Positions 55,085 to 64,000 of a stretch of 64,000 nt of DNA are shown here, in pieces (position 1 is the first letter of the stretch; each line of letters starts with the position of its first letter). The position numbers were made by a program, and so were the translations under genes. The DNA is from Stagnihabitans lacustris (GTDB lineage: Bacteria; Pseudomonadota; Alphaproteobacteria; Rhodobacterales; Rhodobacteraceae), in NCBI RefSeq assembly GCF_025950525.1, contig NZ_JAPDGS010000004.1, positions 186,001 to 250,000 on the forward strand. Direction: 5' to 3'. Below the pieces are notes generated by a model, which was not told the DNA's origin, did no database searches, and was given only the letters and a program-made list of their open reading frames with translations.

Positions 55085-55899
55085 CAGGCCAGGGCCCCCG
55101 GAAGCGTTTGGGTCCCCGAAAGCGCTTGGGCCAGATCGTTCAGCCGATCATGGGCCGTCAGGTCGGCGCGCAGGGGCGTGACCGAGATATAGCCCTCGAC
55201 ATTGGCCGTTACATCGGTGCCGGGAAGCGTCGGTCTTGCCTGCTCGCCGCCCTTGATCCACAGGAACTGCCGACCCGAGGGCGCGGTATGGGGCTCCATG
55301 CTGAACGAGGTGTAACGGCGGAAGCCCTGGGCCGCGACCCGGGTGCCCTTGACCCCCGCGGCCGGGGTGGCCGGGAAGTTGATGTTATAGAAAATCCGGT
55401 AGTCGGTCTGATCCCAGATGCCCTTGTCCAACAGCGCACGGATCAAGCCGGGGCCATGCACGGCCGCCGCCTCGAAGGGTTGGGCCAGACCGGCATTGCC
55501 GGGGCCAAAGAACTGCGACAGGGCGATAGAGGGCACGCCCTGCAAGGCGCCCTCGATGGCCGCCCCGATCGTGCCCGAGTAAAGCACGTTCTCGCCCGCG
55601 TTGTTGCCGCGGTTGACGCCCGACAGGATCAGGTCGGGCCGCGCGTCCTTCATCACATGATAAAGCCCCGCCAGCACGCAATCGGCCGGAGAGCCCTCGG
55701 CCGCGAAACGCCGCGGGCCCAGTTCGGCGATCATGGTTGGATGGGTATAGCTGATGCAGTGCCCCACGCCCGATTGTTCGAAGGCGGGCGCCACGGTCCA
55801 GACCTCGCCGCCCGGACCCGCGATCTCGGTGGCGATGGCGTGCAGCACCTCCAGTCCCGGGGCGTTGATACCGTCGTCATTGGTGATGAGAATGCGCAT
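55084..55899 (-). CDS. surE: 5'/3'-nucleotidase SurE
   Basis: 271 residues from ATG 55899. The metal-binding N-terminus [12 protein letters not shown] is intact, with [20 protein letters not shown] and the late DxxA(V/T)[10 protein letters not shown] ([15 protein letters not shown]). It is a survival-associated nucleotidase, first gene of the surE-pcm-nlpD unit. The frame extends to 55974 but the start is fixed by the conserved [10 protein letters not shown]. Confidence 0.97.
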   Translation of the reverse strand: MRILITNDDGINAPGLEVLHAIATEIAGPGGEVWTVAPAFEQSGVGHCISYTHPTMIAELGPRRFAAEGSPADCVLAGLYHVMKDARPDLILSGVNRGNNAGENVLYSGTIGAAIEGALQGVPSIALSQFFGPGNAGLAQPFEAAAVHGPGLIRALLDKGIWDQTDYRIFYNINFPATPAAGVKGTRVAAQGFRRYTSFSMEPHTAPSGRQFLWIKGGEQARPTLPGTDVTANVEGYISVTPLRADLTAHDRLNDLAQALSGTQTLPGALA

Positions 55900-56045
55900 G
55901 GGGGTCTCCTTGCCCCCTGATAGACGAGGGGCCGGGGACGGGCAAGCGCGTAGGGCGGGTTTCAAGCCGCCCATTGCGGCGGGCGGTGGGAGGGCACACC
56001 CCTACCCCCTCGCCAGACGAAGCGCTTGCCGTTATAGAGCCGCCC

Positions 56046-57062
56046 ATGATGCACGCCTCCCCCTCCCTGGCCCACCGTTTGTCCGTCGCCCCAATGATGG
56101 ACTGGACCGACCGCCACTGCCGGTATTTTCACCGGCTGATGACGCGGCGCGCCATGCTTTACACCGAGATGGTGACGGCCCCCGCCGTGATCCATGGCCC
56201 AAAACCGCGGCTGTTGGATTACAGCGCCCTTGAACATCCGGTGGCGCTGCAACTGGGCGGCTCTGACCCTGCCGAACTGGCGCAGGCGGTGCGGATCGCG
56301 GGCCCCTGGGCTTACGCCGAAGTGAACCTGAACTGCGGCTGCCCCTCGGACCGGGTGCAGTCGGGCTGTTTCGGCGCGGTCCTGATGAAGACCCCCGACC
56401 TGGTCGCGCAATGTGTGCAGGCGATGCAGGGCGAAACCGATGCCCCCGTCACCGTGAAATGCCGCATCGGCGTCGATGACCAAGAGCCCGCCGACATCCT
56501 GCCGCGCTTTGTCGAGACCATGGCCAAGGCCGGCGTGCGCCACATCATCATCCATGCCCGCAAGGCCTGGCTGCAGGGCCTGAGCCCCAAGGAAAACCGC
56601 GAGATCCCGCCGCTGGATTACGCGGTGGTATTGGCCATGAAGGCGCGCTTCCCCGAGCTGACAATCTGCCTGAACGGCGGCGTGACGACCCTGGCACAGG
56701 TCCGCGACCTGTTGGCGCAGGGCCTGGATGGTGTGATGGTGGGCCGGGCCGCCTATCACGATCCCGCCGCCGTGCTGATCGGCGCCGATGCGCTGTGGGC
56801 GGGGGAAACGGCAGAGGCACCAGACGCAAACTCTGTGGCCGCCTGCCTTTCGGTGGCCCGCGCGATGGAGCCCTATATCGCCGATCACCTGGCCCAGGGC
56901 GGACGCCTGCACCAGATCACCCGCCACATGCTTGGCCTTTTCACCGGCCGCCCTGGCGCCCGCGGCTTCCGCAGGGTTCTGAGCGAAGGCGCCTCCCGCC
57001 CCGGCGCCGGGCTGGATCTCTATCACGAGGCCCTGGGGCAGATTGGCCAAGACCTCGGCTGA
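56046..57062 (+). CDS. dusA: tRNA-dihydrouridine synthase A
   Basis: 338 residues. FMN-binding barrel with APMMDWTDRHCRYFHR, MVTAPAVIHG, NLNCGCPSDRVQSGCFGAVLM (nucleophile Cys in GC(P)SDRVQ) and VKCRIGVDD, all DusA-specific; DusB and DusC differ here. It reduces U20/U20a in tRNA D-loops. Start chosen at 56046 (MMHASPS); the frame opens 72 bp earlier. Confidence 0.95.
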   Translation: MMHASPSLAHRLSVAPMMDWTDRHCRYFHRLMTRRAMLYTEMVTAPAVIHGPKPRLLDYSALEHPVALQLGGSDPAELAQAVRIAGPWAYAEVNLNCGCPSDRVQSGCFGAVLMKTPDLVAQCVQAMQGETDAPVTVKCRIGVDDQEPADILPRFVETMAKAGVRHIIIHARKAWLQGLSPKENREIPPLDYAVVLAMKARFPELTICLNGGVTTLAQVRDLLAQGLDGVMVGRAAYHDPAAVLIGADALWAGETAEAPDANSVAACLSVARAMEPYIADHLAQGGRLHQITRHMLGLFTGRPGARGFRRVLSEGASRPGAGLDLYHEALGQIGQDLG

Positions 57063-57066
57063 TCCC

Positions 57067-57150
57067 TTTCATACTGACCTAAATAATCCCGCCGGAGGCT
57101 CCAGCGGTGCCAAAAGAGCCTCCGGCGGGAATATTTACCTCAGTATGAAA
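57067..57150. repeat. Dispersed element as inverted pair, likely bidirectional terminator
   Basis: Arms 57067-57101 and 57116-57150, 35 bp each, are complementary apart from three positions, with a 14-bp loop. It fills the whole gap between the convergent dusA and ABC ATPase genes. Confidence 0.85.
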
Positions 57151-58227
57151 TCACGCCGGAAAGACGAAACAGCGGTCGCGGCGGATCATCAGCCACAGCG
57201 CCGTGCCGGGTTTGGGCAGGAAGACGCCGGGCACCGCGGCGGTCAGGGTCGATCCGTCATGATCCATGCGGAATTCCACCAGCGACTCATGGCCCAGAAA
57301 GCGCGCCCGCGCGACGCTGCCTCGCGCGGCGGAGCCATCCTGGATCGTCGGCAAAGGCCCCTTGCCCGCGCGGTCGAAGTCGATCTTCAGATGCTGCGGC
57401 CGGATCACGATATCCACCGCCGCGCCATCCGCCTGGCCCGGCGTCAAAAAGGCGCCAAAGGGCGTCTGGGTCAGCGCGCCGTTGGACACGCCCTTGATCA
57501 CGTTGATATCGCTGAAAAACGCCGCCGCCGCCCGGTCCACCGGCGCGTTGTAGACATTGTAAGGCGCGCCCTTTTGCACGATCACCCCATCGCGCATCAA
57601 GGCGATCTCGTCGGCCATCCGCATCGCCTCGCCCGGCTCATGCGTGACCAGGACGACCGCTGTGCCCTCTTCCTTCAACAGGTCCAGCGTCGCATCCCTG
57701 ATCCCGTCGCGCAACCGGTTGTCCAGACCCGAAAAGGGCTCATCCATCAACATGACCCGCGGCTTTGGCGCCAAGGCCCGGGCCAAGGCCACGCGCTGCT
57801 GCTCGCCGCCCGACAGTTCATGCGGATGCTTGTCCTGAAAGCCGGAGAGGTTGACCCGCTCCAGAAGTGCGTCGATCCGCCGGCCTCGCCCTTCGGACCG
57901 GCGCAAGCCAAAGCCCACATTCTGCGCCACCGTCAGATGGGGAAACAGCGCAAAGTCCTGAAACATCAGACCCACGCCCCGCGCCTCGGGAGGCACAGTG
58001 CCGCGCGGGCCAAAGACCTCGACCCCGTCGATCAGGATGCGGCCCTGGTCCGGCACCTCGACCCCCGCCACCATGCGCAAAGTCGTCGATTTGCCGCAGC
58101 CCGAGGGCCCCAGAAGGCACGTCACCTGCCCCGCCTCGACCACAAGCGACAGGTCGCTGACCACCGCCCGCCCGCCAAAAGACCGGCTCACCGATTGCAC
58201 GACCAGGCGCGGCGCAGAGGACTTCAT
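57151..58227 (-). CDS. ABC transporter ATP-binding protein (spermidine/iron type), orphan
   Basis: 358 residues from ATG 58227, with TAAGG 7 bp upstream (an ATG at 58242 is also in frame). Walker A GPSGCGKST, Q-loop FQDFALFPHLTV, signature ELSGGEQQR and Walker B VMLMDEPFSGLD are intact; the C-terminal quarter is a TOBE-like domain. This is the PotA/FbpC class of importer ATPases. No permease or binding-protein gene is next to it, so the substrate cannot be inferred. Confidence 0.9.
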   Translation of the reverse strand: MKSSAPRLVVQSVSRSFGGRAVVSDLSLVVEAGQVTCLLGPSGCGKSTTLRMVAGVEVPDQGRILIDGVEVFGPRGTVPPEARGVGLMFQDFALFPHLTVAQNVGFGLRRSEGRGRRIDALLERVNLSGFQDKHPHELSGGEQQRVALARALAPKPRVMLMDEPFSGLDNRLRDGIRDATLDLLKEEGTAVVLVTHEPGEAMRMADEIALMRDGVIVQKGAPYNVYNAPVDRAAAAFFSDINVIKGVSNGALTQTPFGAFLTPGQADGAAVDIVIRPQHLKIDFDRAGKGPLPTIQDGSAARGSVARARFLGHESLVEFRMDHDGSTLTAAVPGVFLPKPGTALWLMIRRDRCFVFPA

Positions 58228-58295
58228 GGGAAACCTTACCATTTCGCTTTGGTCTCTCCCTAGCAGCCCGCCCCCCAAGCCGCAACCGCCCCCCC

Positions 58296-58320
58296 TTTCA
58301 CCCTGACCCAAATATCCCGC
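58296..58320 (-). repeat. Degenerate copy of the dispersed intergenic element
   Basis: TTTCACCCTGACCCAAATAT then CCCGC, one arm only, between the ATPase and kinase genes. Confidence 0.6.
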
Positions 58321-58401
58321 AAGGATCGGAGCGAAGGCCGCCCCCACCAATGGATCTCTTGCGAAGCTCCGCTGGATCAAGGCCCAACCCCGGCGCCCCC
58401 C

Positions 58402-59724
58402 TCAGCGCGCCAGCACCAGTTCGGCCCGCAAGCCCCCCAGCGCCTCACTCCGGCCAAGTCGCAGCTCGCCGCCATGGCTGCGCGCGATGTCGGCCGCGAT
58501 CGACAGGCCCAGCCCCACACCGCCGCCGTGGTTCGGATCGCGCGCCGCATCCAGCCGGGCAAAGGGCTGCATCGCCTCATCGCGCCGCGCCTCGGGGATG
58601 CCGGGGCCATCATCCTCGACCACCAGCCGCAAGAACCTTTCGCTGACCAGGGACGAGACCACGACCCGCCGCCCATGGCGCAACCCATTGCCCACCAGGT
58701 TCTCCAGCGCCCGTTCCACCGCCTGCACCCGCAGCCGCAGCGGGCCCACCGCGGCCATATCCCCCAGGCTGACCGCCTGGCCGCGCCGTTCGGCCCGGGC
58801 CACCAAGTCGCCCAGCACCGCCGCGGGATCGACCACAACCGCCTCTTCCAGCGCGTCGCCGCGAGCGAAGGCCAGGAATTCATCCACCAGCCGCTCCATC
58901 GCCACCACATCGGCCTGCAGCGCCTCGGTCTCCTCATCCTCGGGCAACAGCGACAGGCCCAGCTTCAGCCGCGTGATCGGCCCGCGCAGGTCATGGCTGA
59001 CGCCGGACAACAGCAGGGTGCGCTGCTCGATCTGCCGTTCGATCCGCGCCCGCATGTCCAGAAAGGCCTTGCCCGCCGCCCGCACCTCCAGCGCGCCGCG
59101 CGGCCGGTAAGGCAGGGTCTGGCCGCGGCCAAAGGCCTCTGCCGCCCGCGCCAGCCGGTTGATCGGCACCAGTTGATTGCGCAAGAACAGATAGGCCACC
59201 CCCGTCATCAGCACCGAGGCCAGCACCGAGATCACCAAAAGCTGATGCGGGTTTGACGCCGTCACCCGCGAGCGCGCCACATCGACCCGCATCATCCCCT
59301 GCGGCGTCTGCAACCACAGCTGCACCTGGCGCGTGTTGGTCAAAAGATCGACCGCCGCCAGCGCCGGCAGGCCCTCATGCAGCACCGTGCCGACCTCGCG
59401 CCCCGACAGGTCCCACCAGCGCCGCTGATCCCCGGTCGGAGGCGTGGCCACCACCGGCAGCGTGACCGACAGCGCCAGGCCGCTGGCCACATCCAGCGCC
59501 CGCGCCTGAGCCGCCTGCAGATCGGGGGCGGCTGCGATCTCGGACAAAAGCCACTCGACCTCGATCCGCATGGTCCGGCTCATCTGCCGCGTGACGCCGT
59601 CGAAATGGCGCTGGATGATGATGACAGAGACGACAAGTTGCAGCGTGACCACCGGCAGAACCAGGATCAAGAGGGCGCGACCGATCAGGCCCCGCGGCAA
59701 CCAGGATTTCAGAAAGGATGTCAT
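58402..59724 (-). CDS. EnvZ-like sensor histidine kinase, no partner regulator adjacent
   Basis: 440 residues. TM1 near residues 15-38, a periplasmic domain of about 120 residues, TM2 near 165-185, HAMP, then the H-box SGVSHDLRGPITRLK, N-box ENLVGNGLRHG, and G-boxes DDGPGIP and GVGLGLSIA. The H-box has RGP where RTP is usual. OmpR-type regulators normally sit beside such kinases; here the upstream side is 480 bp of low-complexity DNA and the downstream side an ABC gene. Confidence 0.92.
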   Translation of the reverse strand: MTSFLKSWLPRGLIGRALLILVLPVVTLQLVVSVIIIQRHFDGVTRQMSRTMRIEVEWLLSEIAAAPDLQAAQARALDVASGLALSVTLPVVATPPTGDQRRWWDLSGREVGTVLHEGLPALAAVDLLTNTRQVQLWLQTPQGMMRVDVARSRVTASNPHQLLVISVLASVLMTGVAYLFLRNQLVPINRLARAAEAFGRGQTLPYRPRGALEVRAAGKAFLDMRARIERQIEQRTLLLSGVSHDLRGPITRLKLGLSLLPEDEETEALQADVVAMERLVDEFLAFARGDALEEAVVVDPAAVLGDLVARAERRGQAVSLGDMAAVGPLRLRVQAVERALENLVGNGLRHGRRVVVSSLVSERFLRLVVEDDGPGIPEARRDEAMQPFARLDAARDPNHGGGVGLGLSIAADIARSHGGELRLGRSEALGGLRAELVLAR

Positions 59725-59726
59725 GG

Positions 59727-60045
59727 CTCAACAGGGCGGGAGGGAGGGAGTACAGGGTGGGAGGCAGGTGGGGCGGCGGAGCAGGGCGGAACTTGCGGAG
59801 GGCGGAGTGGAGCCGGCGGAGGGCTGGCGGGGGCGGTGCGAAAGGTGCGGCGGAACGGGCGAAGCGGGCGGGCGGCAGAGCGGGCGGGGGGAGGGCAGAG
59901 CGGTGCGAAAGGCGCGGGGAAAACAACAGAGGGCGGGATGGGCCGGGGGCCGAACGGCGGAATGGGGGACGGAGCGGGGGGCGGCGGAGCGGGGGGCGGA
60001 ACTTGCGGAGGGCGGAGTTTGCAAGGCAGGGGTAGAGATTCGAGA
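59727..60045 (+). repeat. G-rich low-complexity tract with internal repeats
   Basis: The plus strand is a run of GGCGGAG/GGGCGG-like words. A 25-bp block starting GGGCGGAACTTGCGGAGGGC recurs exactly at 59784 and 59994. GCGGTGCGAAAGG occurs at 59833 and 59900. No reading frame with family features is seen. It has high potential for G-quadruplex or slipped structures. Confidence 0.85.
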
Positions 60046-60114
60046 CGGATGGCGGTGCGGGGGGCAGCGATCCGACGTCGTGGCACGATGCTAGCGCAAG
60101 CAGCGCCTGGGCTC

Positions 60115-60174
60115 CAGCCCACCCTTGCCCAGCCCACTCTTGCCCAGCCCACCCTTCCACGCCCACCCTTGCAT
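60115..60174 (+). repeat. 15-bp tandem repeat, four units
   Basis: CAGCCCACCCTTGCC repeated four times with drift, ending 29 bp before the next start codon. Strand composition switches from G-rich to C-rich between this and the preceding tract. Confidence 0.85.
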
Positions 60175-60203
60175 AGCCCCGCAAGCCCCGCCATCCTTGC
60201 CCC

Positions 60204-61196
60204 ATGGAACCGATCCTTTGCGTGACCGCCCCCAATCCCGGCCCCTTTACCGGCCAGGGCACGAATTCCTGGCTTTTGGGCGCGGATGACCTGGTCCTGA
60301 TCGACCCTGGCCCCGCCCTGCCCGCGCATGAGGCGGAGCTGGTGCGCGCCATCGCCGGGCGGCGGGTGCTTGCGGTGCTTGTGACCCATGCGCACCGCGA
60401 CCATTGCGACCTGGCCTTGCCTCTGGCGCGGCGGCTGGGTGCGCCGGTTCATGCCGCGGCCGATGCCTTTGGCGGCCGCCCCCCGCATGGCCCCCCCGGG
60501 ACCGAGGTCGATGCCACCTTCCGCCCCGACCATGCGCTGACCGATGGACAGATGCTGGAGTTCGGCGGCCTGCGCCTGCGGGCGCTGCACACGCCCGGCC
60601 ACCTTGGCGGTCATTTCTGCTTTGCCTTTGGCGATGCGCTCTTTTCGGGCGATCATGTCATGGGCTGGTCGACGACCGTGGTCTTTCCGCCCGAGGGCGA
60701 CATGGCGGCCTATCGCGCCAGCCTGGCGCGGCTGGCGCGCGGGGACTGGCGGCGCATCCTGCCCGGTCATGGACCCGAGATCGCCAACCCCATGGCGCGC
60801 CTGGCCGCGCTTGCCGCCCATCGCGACGCCCGCGAGGCGCAGGTGCTGACCGCGCTGGCCCGCGGCCCGGCCACAGCGCGCGACATCGCGGCGCAGGTCT
60901 ATCCGGAGCTGAACCCGGACCTGATCAGTGCGGCGACCGCCAATGTCCTGGCCCATCTGGTGCAATTGCAGGCCGAGGGCCGGATTGCGCCCTTCTCCGC
61001 GGCGCTGGGGGACTTGATTGCGCCGCCCCGGGCCGCGGCAATGACCGCAGGGCAGCCCGGCGCCCAAGCCGCCCCCGCTGCGGCTGCGGCAAAGCCCCCT
61101 GGCCCAAAGGACCCCGAATTCACCCCGCTAACCCGCTTTGCCCTGACCCTTCCAGCGCCCCCCGCCCTGAAGACCCCGCCCCAAGCCCCTGTTTAG
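60204..61196 (+). CDS. MBL-fold metallo-hydrolase, LACTB2-like, with disordered tail
   Basis: 330 residues. The zinc motif is THAHRDHCDL (HxHxDH), with HTPGHLGGHF, FSGDHVMGWS and the LPGHGPEI loop. A winged-helix-like C-terminal domain (LARGPATARDIAAQVYPEL) is typical of the LACTB2/CPSF-related group. The last about 60 residues are Ala/Pro-rich low-complexity sequence not found in the family core. Substrate unknown. Confidence 0.87.
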   Translation: MEPILCVTAPNPGPFTGQGTNSWLLGADDLVLIDPGPALPAHEAELVRAIAGRRVLAVLVTHAHRDHCDLALPLARRLGAPVHAAADAFGGRPPHGPPGTEVDATFRPDHALTDGQMLEFGGLRLRALHTPGHLGGHFCFAFGDALFSGDHVMGWSTTVVFPPEGDMAAYRASLARLARGDWRRILPGHGPEIANPMARLAALAAHRDAREAQVLTALARGPATARDIAAQVYPELNPDLISAATANVLAHLVQLQAEGRIAPFSAALGDLIAPPRAAAMTAGQPGAQAAPAAAAAKPPGPKDPEFTPLTRFALTLPAPPALKTPPQAPV

Positions 61197-61299
61197 ACGC
61201 GCCTTTCCCGGGTTTTCAAAAATTTTCACACGCGCCCCGGTTTTTTCACCTGCCCCCCCTTGCCCCCCCCGAAACCCGCCGCTATACACCCCCACATGT

Positions 61300-61374
61300 T
61301 CCGGCGTAGCTCAGCGGTAGAGCAGCTGACTGTTAATCAGCTGGTCGTTGGTTCGATCCCAACCGCCGGAGCCA
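61300..61374 (+). tRNA. tRNA-Asn (anticodon GTT)
   Basis: 75 nt with encoded CCA. Acceptor stem TCCGGCG pairs with CGCCGGA; D-arm AGCTCAGCGGTAGAGC; anticodon loop CTGTTAA within the CTGA/TCAG stem gives GTT; T-loop TTCGATC. Confidence 0.97.
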
Positions 61375-61416
61375 AATCCCCCTTCGGGGGTGATTTGGAG
61401 GAAACCTTGGGTTTCC
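61374..61416 (+). terminator. Hairpins after tRNA-Asn
   Basis: AAATCCCCC-TTC-GGGGGTGATTT, with a TTCG-type loop, is followed by a second small hairpin GGAAACC-TTG-GGTTTCC (61400-61416). The rest of the 349-bp gap to 61723 is C-rich with ACGCC-type repeats and holds no supported gene. Confidence 0.55.
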
Positions 61417-61723
61417 AACCCGCCCGCCCGATGGCAGGCACCCCGAATGGATCTGGAACAACTTGTTGACAGGCTTTGTGCGGCCTTTGCCGTTTGCCAT
61501 TCCCCACCGGTGATGCCGTTTTGAGGCGTGGGATGCGCACATCCCCATACGACCCATTCTCAGACGCCCCCCTCAGAGCCCCTGACCCCGACGCCCACCC
61601 ACCAGACGCCACACCAGACGCCCGCCCACACGCCCCTCATCGCAAACATGGACGGCCCCGGGGGTCAGGCTTCCCAGGCAGCCCCCCCCAAGTCCGCCCC
61701 AAGCCGCCCCCCCACACGCGCCC

Positions 61724-62868
<1,145 letters not shown>

Positions 62869-62872
<4 letters not shown>

Positions 62873-63603
62873 GACGGCTCCGCTTGGGTCATCGCTTTGG
62901 CCAGCTCCAGGTCACGGGCGGCAAGGTCCAGGATATCTTCGGCGGCCCGTCGCGCGGCAGGACCATCGCGCAGGCGCAGCGCCTCGACCAGGGCGCGGTG
63001 GACGCGGATCGCGGCGCTGCGTTCATCCGGTGACAGGGTCGATGTCGCGTTCATGGTGAAGGTCAGCGCCGCGTCGATCAGCCCGCCGATCTGGCGGTAA
63101 ACCGGGTTGTGGCTGGCGGTATAGAGCACGCGGTGAAAGGTGATGTCATGGCGGGTAAAGGCCTGAACGTCGCCCCCCGCCGCCTGCATCCCCGCCCAGG
63201 CCTCTTCGATCTGCGCCAGTTCCGTCAGGCTGGCCCGTTTGGCGGCCAGTTCGGCCACCAGCGGCTCGATCCCCAGACGGGTTTCCAGGATCGCATCGAA
63301 CAGCCGCTGATCCAAGGCGCCTTGCGGATGCCATTCGATGATCTGCGGGTCCAGGATGTTCCACAGCTCGGGGTCGGCCACCATGGTCCCCACCCGCGAC
63401 CGCGTCACGATCAGCCCCTTGGCGTCCAGCTTTTTCAAGGCCTCGCGGATCACGGTGCGACTGACGCCATAAGCCGCGCACAGGTCAGGCTCACGCGGGA
63501 GCATCACGCCCGGGGCAAAGCGGCCCGACAGGATATCGCCCGCCAAGGCGCGCACCACATCGGGCATCACCCTTGGCCTGCGGGCCTTGGTCTCTTCTGT
63601 CAT
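62869..63603 (-). CDS. FadR-subfamily GntR transcriptional regulator
   Basis: 244 residues from ATG 63603, with GGGAGGA upstream (frame open to 63699). N-terminal winged [25 protein letters not shown] and [15 protein letters not shown]. The C-terminal FCD ligand domain has [18 protein letters not shown]. It is transcribed with dgoD and diverges from a sugar-binding protein gene, so it probably senses a sugar acid and controls both. Confidence 0.92.
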
Positions 63604-63696
63604 CGCATCCTCCCTGCGCGGCCTTTGTCGCGCAATCCGCCACCAAAGGCCACCGAAAGCCATCGGGACCTTCGGCCCCTCTCCCTTCGCATATGC

Positions 63697-63735
63697 CATT
63701 CATCATATCAAGCCTGTTGACTGGTATGATGAATG
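63697..63735. promoter_or_regulatory. Inverted repeat, likely operator of the FadR-type regulator
   Basis: CATTCATCATA (63697-63707) and TATGATGAATG (63725-63735) are perfect complements separated by 17 bp, in the 189-bp divergent region between the regulator and the binding-protein gene. TTGACT at 63717 overlaps the right arm and could be a -35 box. Confidence 0.6.
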
Positions 63736-63792
63736 AGTCTAGCAAACACATCATGGCGGGTTTGGAGGCCCGCCCCACCCGGAGGAAACACC

Positions 63793-64000
63793 ATGCGATT
63801 GCTGAAGACGGCGCTGTTGACCGGCGCTTTTGCGGCCTCGATGATGATGACGGCGGCGGTTGCCCAAGACATCAAGATCGGCTTCATCGTGAAGCAGCCC
63901 GAAGAACCCTGGTTCCAGGACGAATGGAAATTCGCCCAACAGGCCGCGGACGAAAAGGGCTTTACCCTGGTCAAGATCGGCGCCGAAGATGGCGAAAAGC
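63793..64000 (+). CDS. AraF-like sugar ABC transporter binding protein, 5' part only
   Basis: 69 codons are visible before the window ends. A strong ribosome site (GGAGGAAACACC) precedes ATG. A signal peptide (MRLLKTALLTG...MTAAVAQ) is followed by IKIGFIVKQPEEPWFQDEWK and FAQQAADEKGF, very close to the start of mature L-arabinose-binding protein AraF. Permease and ATPase genes are expected beyond the edge. Confidence 0.85.
   Translation, partial: MRLLKTALLTGAFAASMMMTAAVAQDIKIGFIVKQPEEPWFQDEWKFAQQAADEKGFTLVKIGAEDGEK

Noticed and set aside
59727..60174. CRISPR-like array
   Set aside because: Repeats are adjacent or irregular, without uniform spacers, and no cas genes are near.
59721..61067. 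Long minus-strand frame through the low-complexity tract
   Set aside because: Translates repeats into Pro/Ala/Arg runs and overlaps the MBL hydrolase on the other strand.

Overview
The window is ordinary-looking chromosome from an alphaproteobacterium, most likely a member of the Rhodobacterales (Rhodobacter/Paracoccus/Gemmobacter-like). This rests on the high G+C, the Suf operon layout with its own cysteine desulfurase and two YIP1-like membrane genes, the aerobic (CobG/CobN) cobalamin cluster, the linked tatABC and surE-pcm-nlpD blocks, and dispersed intergenic repeats of a kind I associate with this order. I see no rRNA, transposon, prophage or CRISPR array. Genes are very tightly packed and many neighbours overlap by ATGA or TGATG.

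Layout. 1-6373: 3' end of an IscS-type cysteine desulfurase, sufB, sufC, sufD, two YIP1-like membrane genes and sufS, closed by a terminator. 6447-6523: tRNA-Arg(CCG). 6578-25707: cobalamin synthesis. A plus-strand group (threonine kinase, cobD, cobC) converges on a minus-strand group (cobO, a HAD phosphatase with a CTG start, cobQ). A B12 riboswitch (about 11954-12122) then leads a long plus-strand operon: DUF1636, cobW, cobN, cobG, cobH, cobI, cobJ, (cobK reversed), cobL, cobE, cobM, cobB, cobA, cobF. Together these cover precorrin-2 to adenosylcobyric acid by the oxygen-dependent route, plus the aminopropanol-phosphate arm. cobS, cobT, cobP/U/V and bluB are not here.

25798-26655 is a persulfide-dioxygenase-like hydrolase. 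26702-34108 is a probable surface-glycan cluster: two GT61 (DUF563) glycosyltransferases, a large GT2, a GSCFA protein, an SGNH-like protein and a GSCFA-like paralogue that has lost its motif. 34160-37330 is a MacAB-type exporter. 37700-39453 is rpsB-tsf. 39630-41849 encodes two fused sulfotransferase-like domains. 42233-44275 is a RamA-like corrinoid-reactivation protein, which connects functionally with B12.

44828-46829: ECF sigma factor, RskA-type anti-sigma factor and a fasciclin protein, likely one regulatory unit. 47139-50005: a dioxygenase-like protein, a retropepsin-like protease, a MarC protein and a YafY-type regulator. 50169-52984: tatA, tatB, tatC and a DUF815 ATPase. 53266-55899 (minus): surE, pcm and an nlpD-like gene. 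56046-57062: dusA. 57151-59724: an orphan ABC ATPase and an orphan histidine kinase, followed by 480 bp of low-complexity DNA. 60204-61196: an MBL hydrolase. 61300-61374: tRNA-Asn(GTT). 61724-64000: a sugar-acid/sugar locus with dgoD, a FadR-type regulator and a divergent AraF-like binding protein that runs off the end.

The items I find most interesting are the undescribed glycan cluster with its SGNH trio, the intergenic inverted-repeat family, the reversed cobK with start codons back to back, the CTG-initiated HAD gene, and the low-complexity tract beside the orphan kinase.
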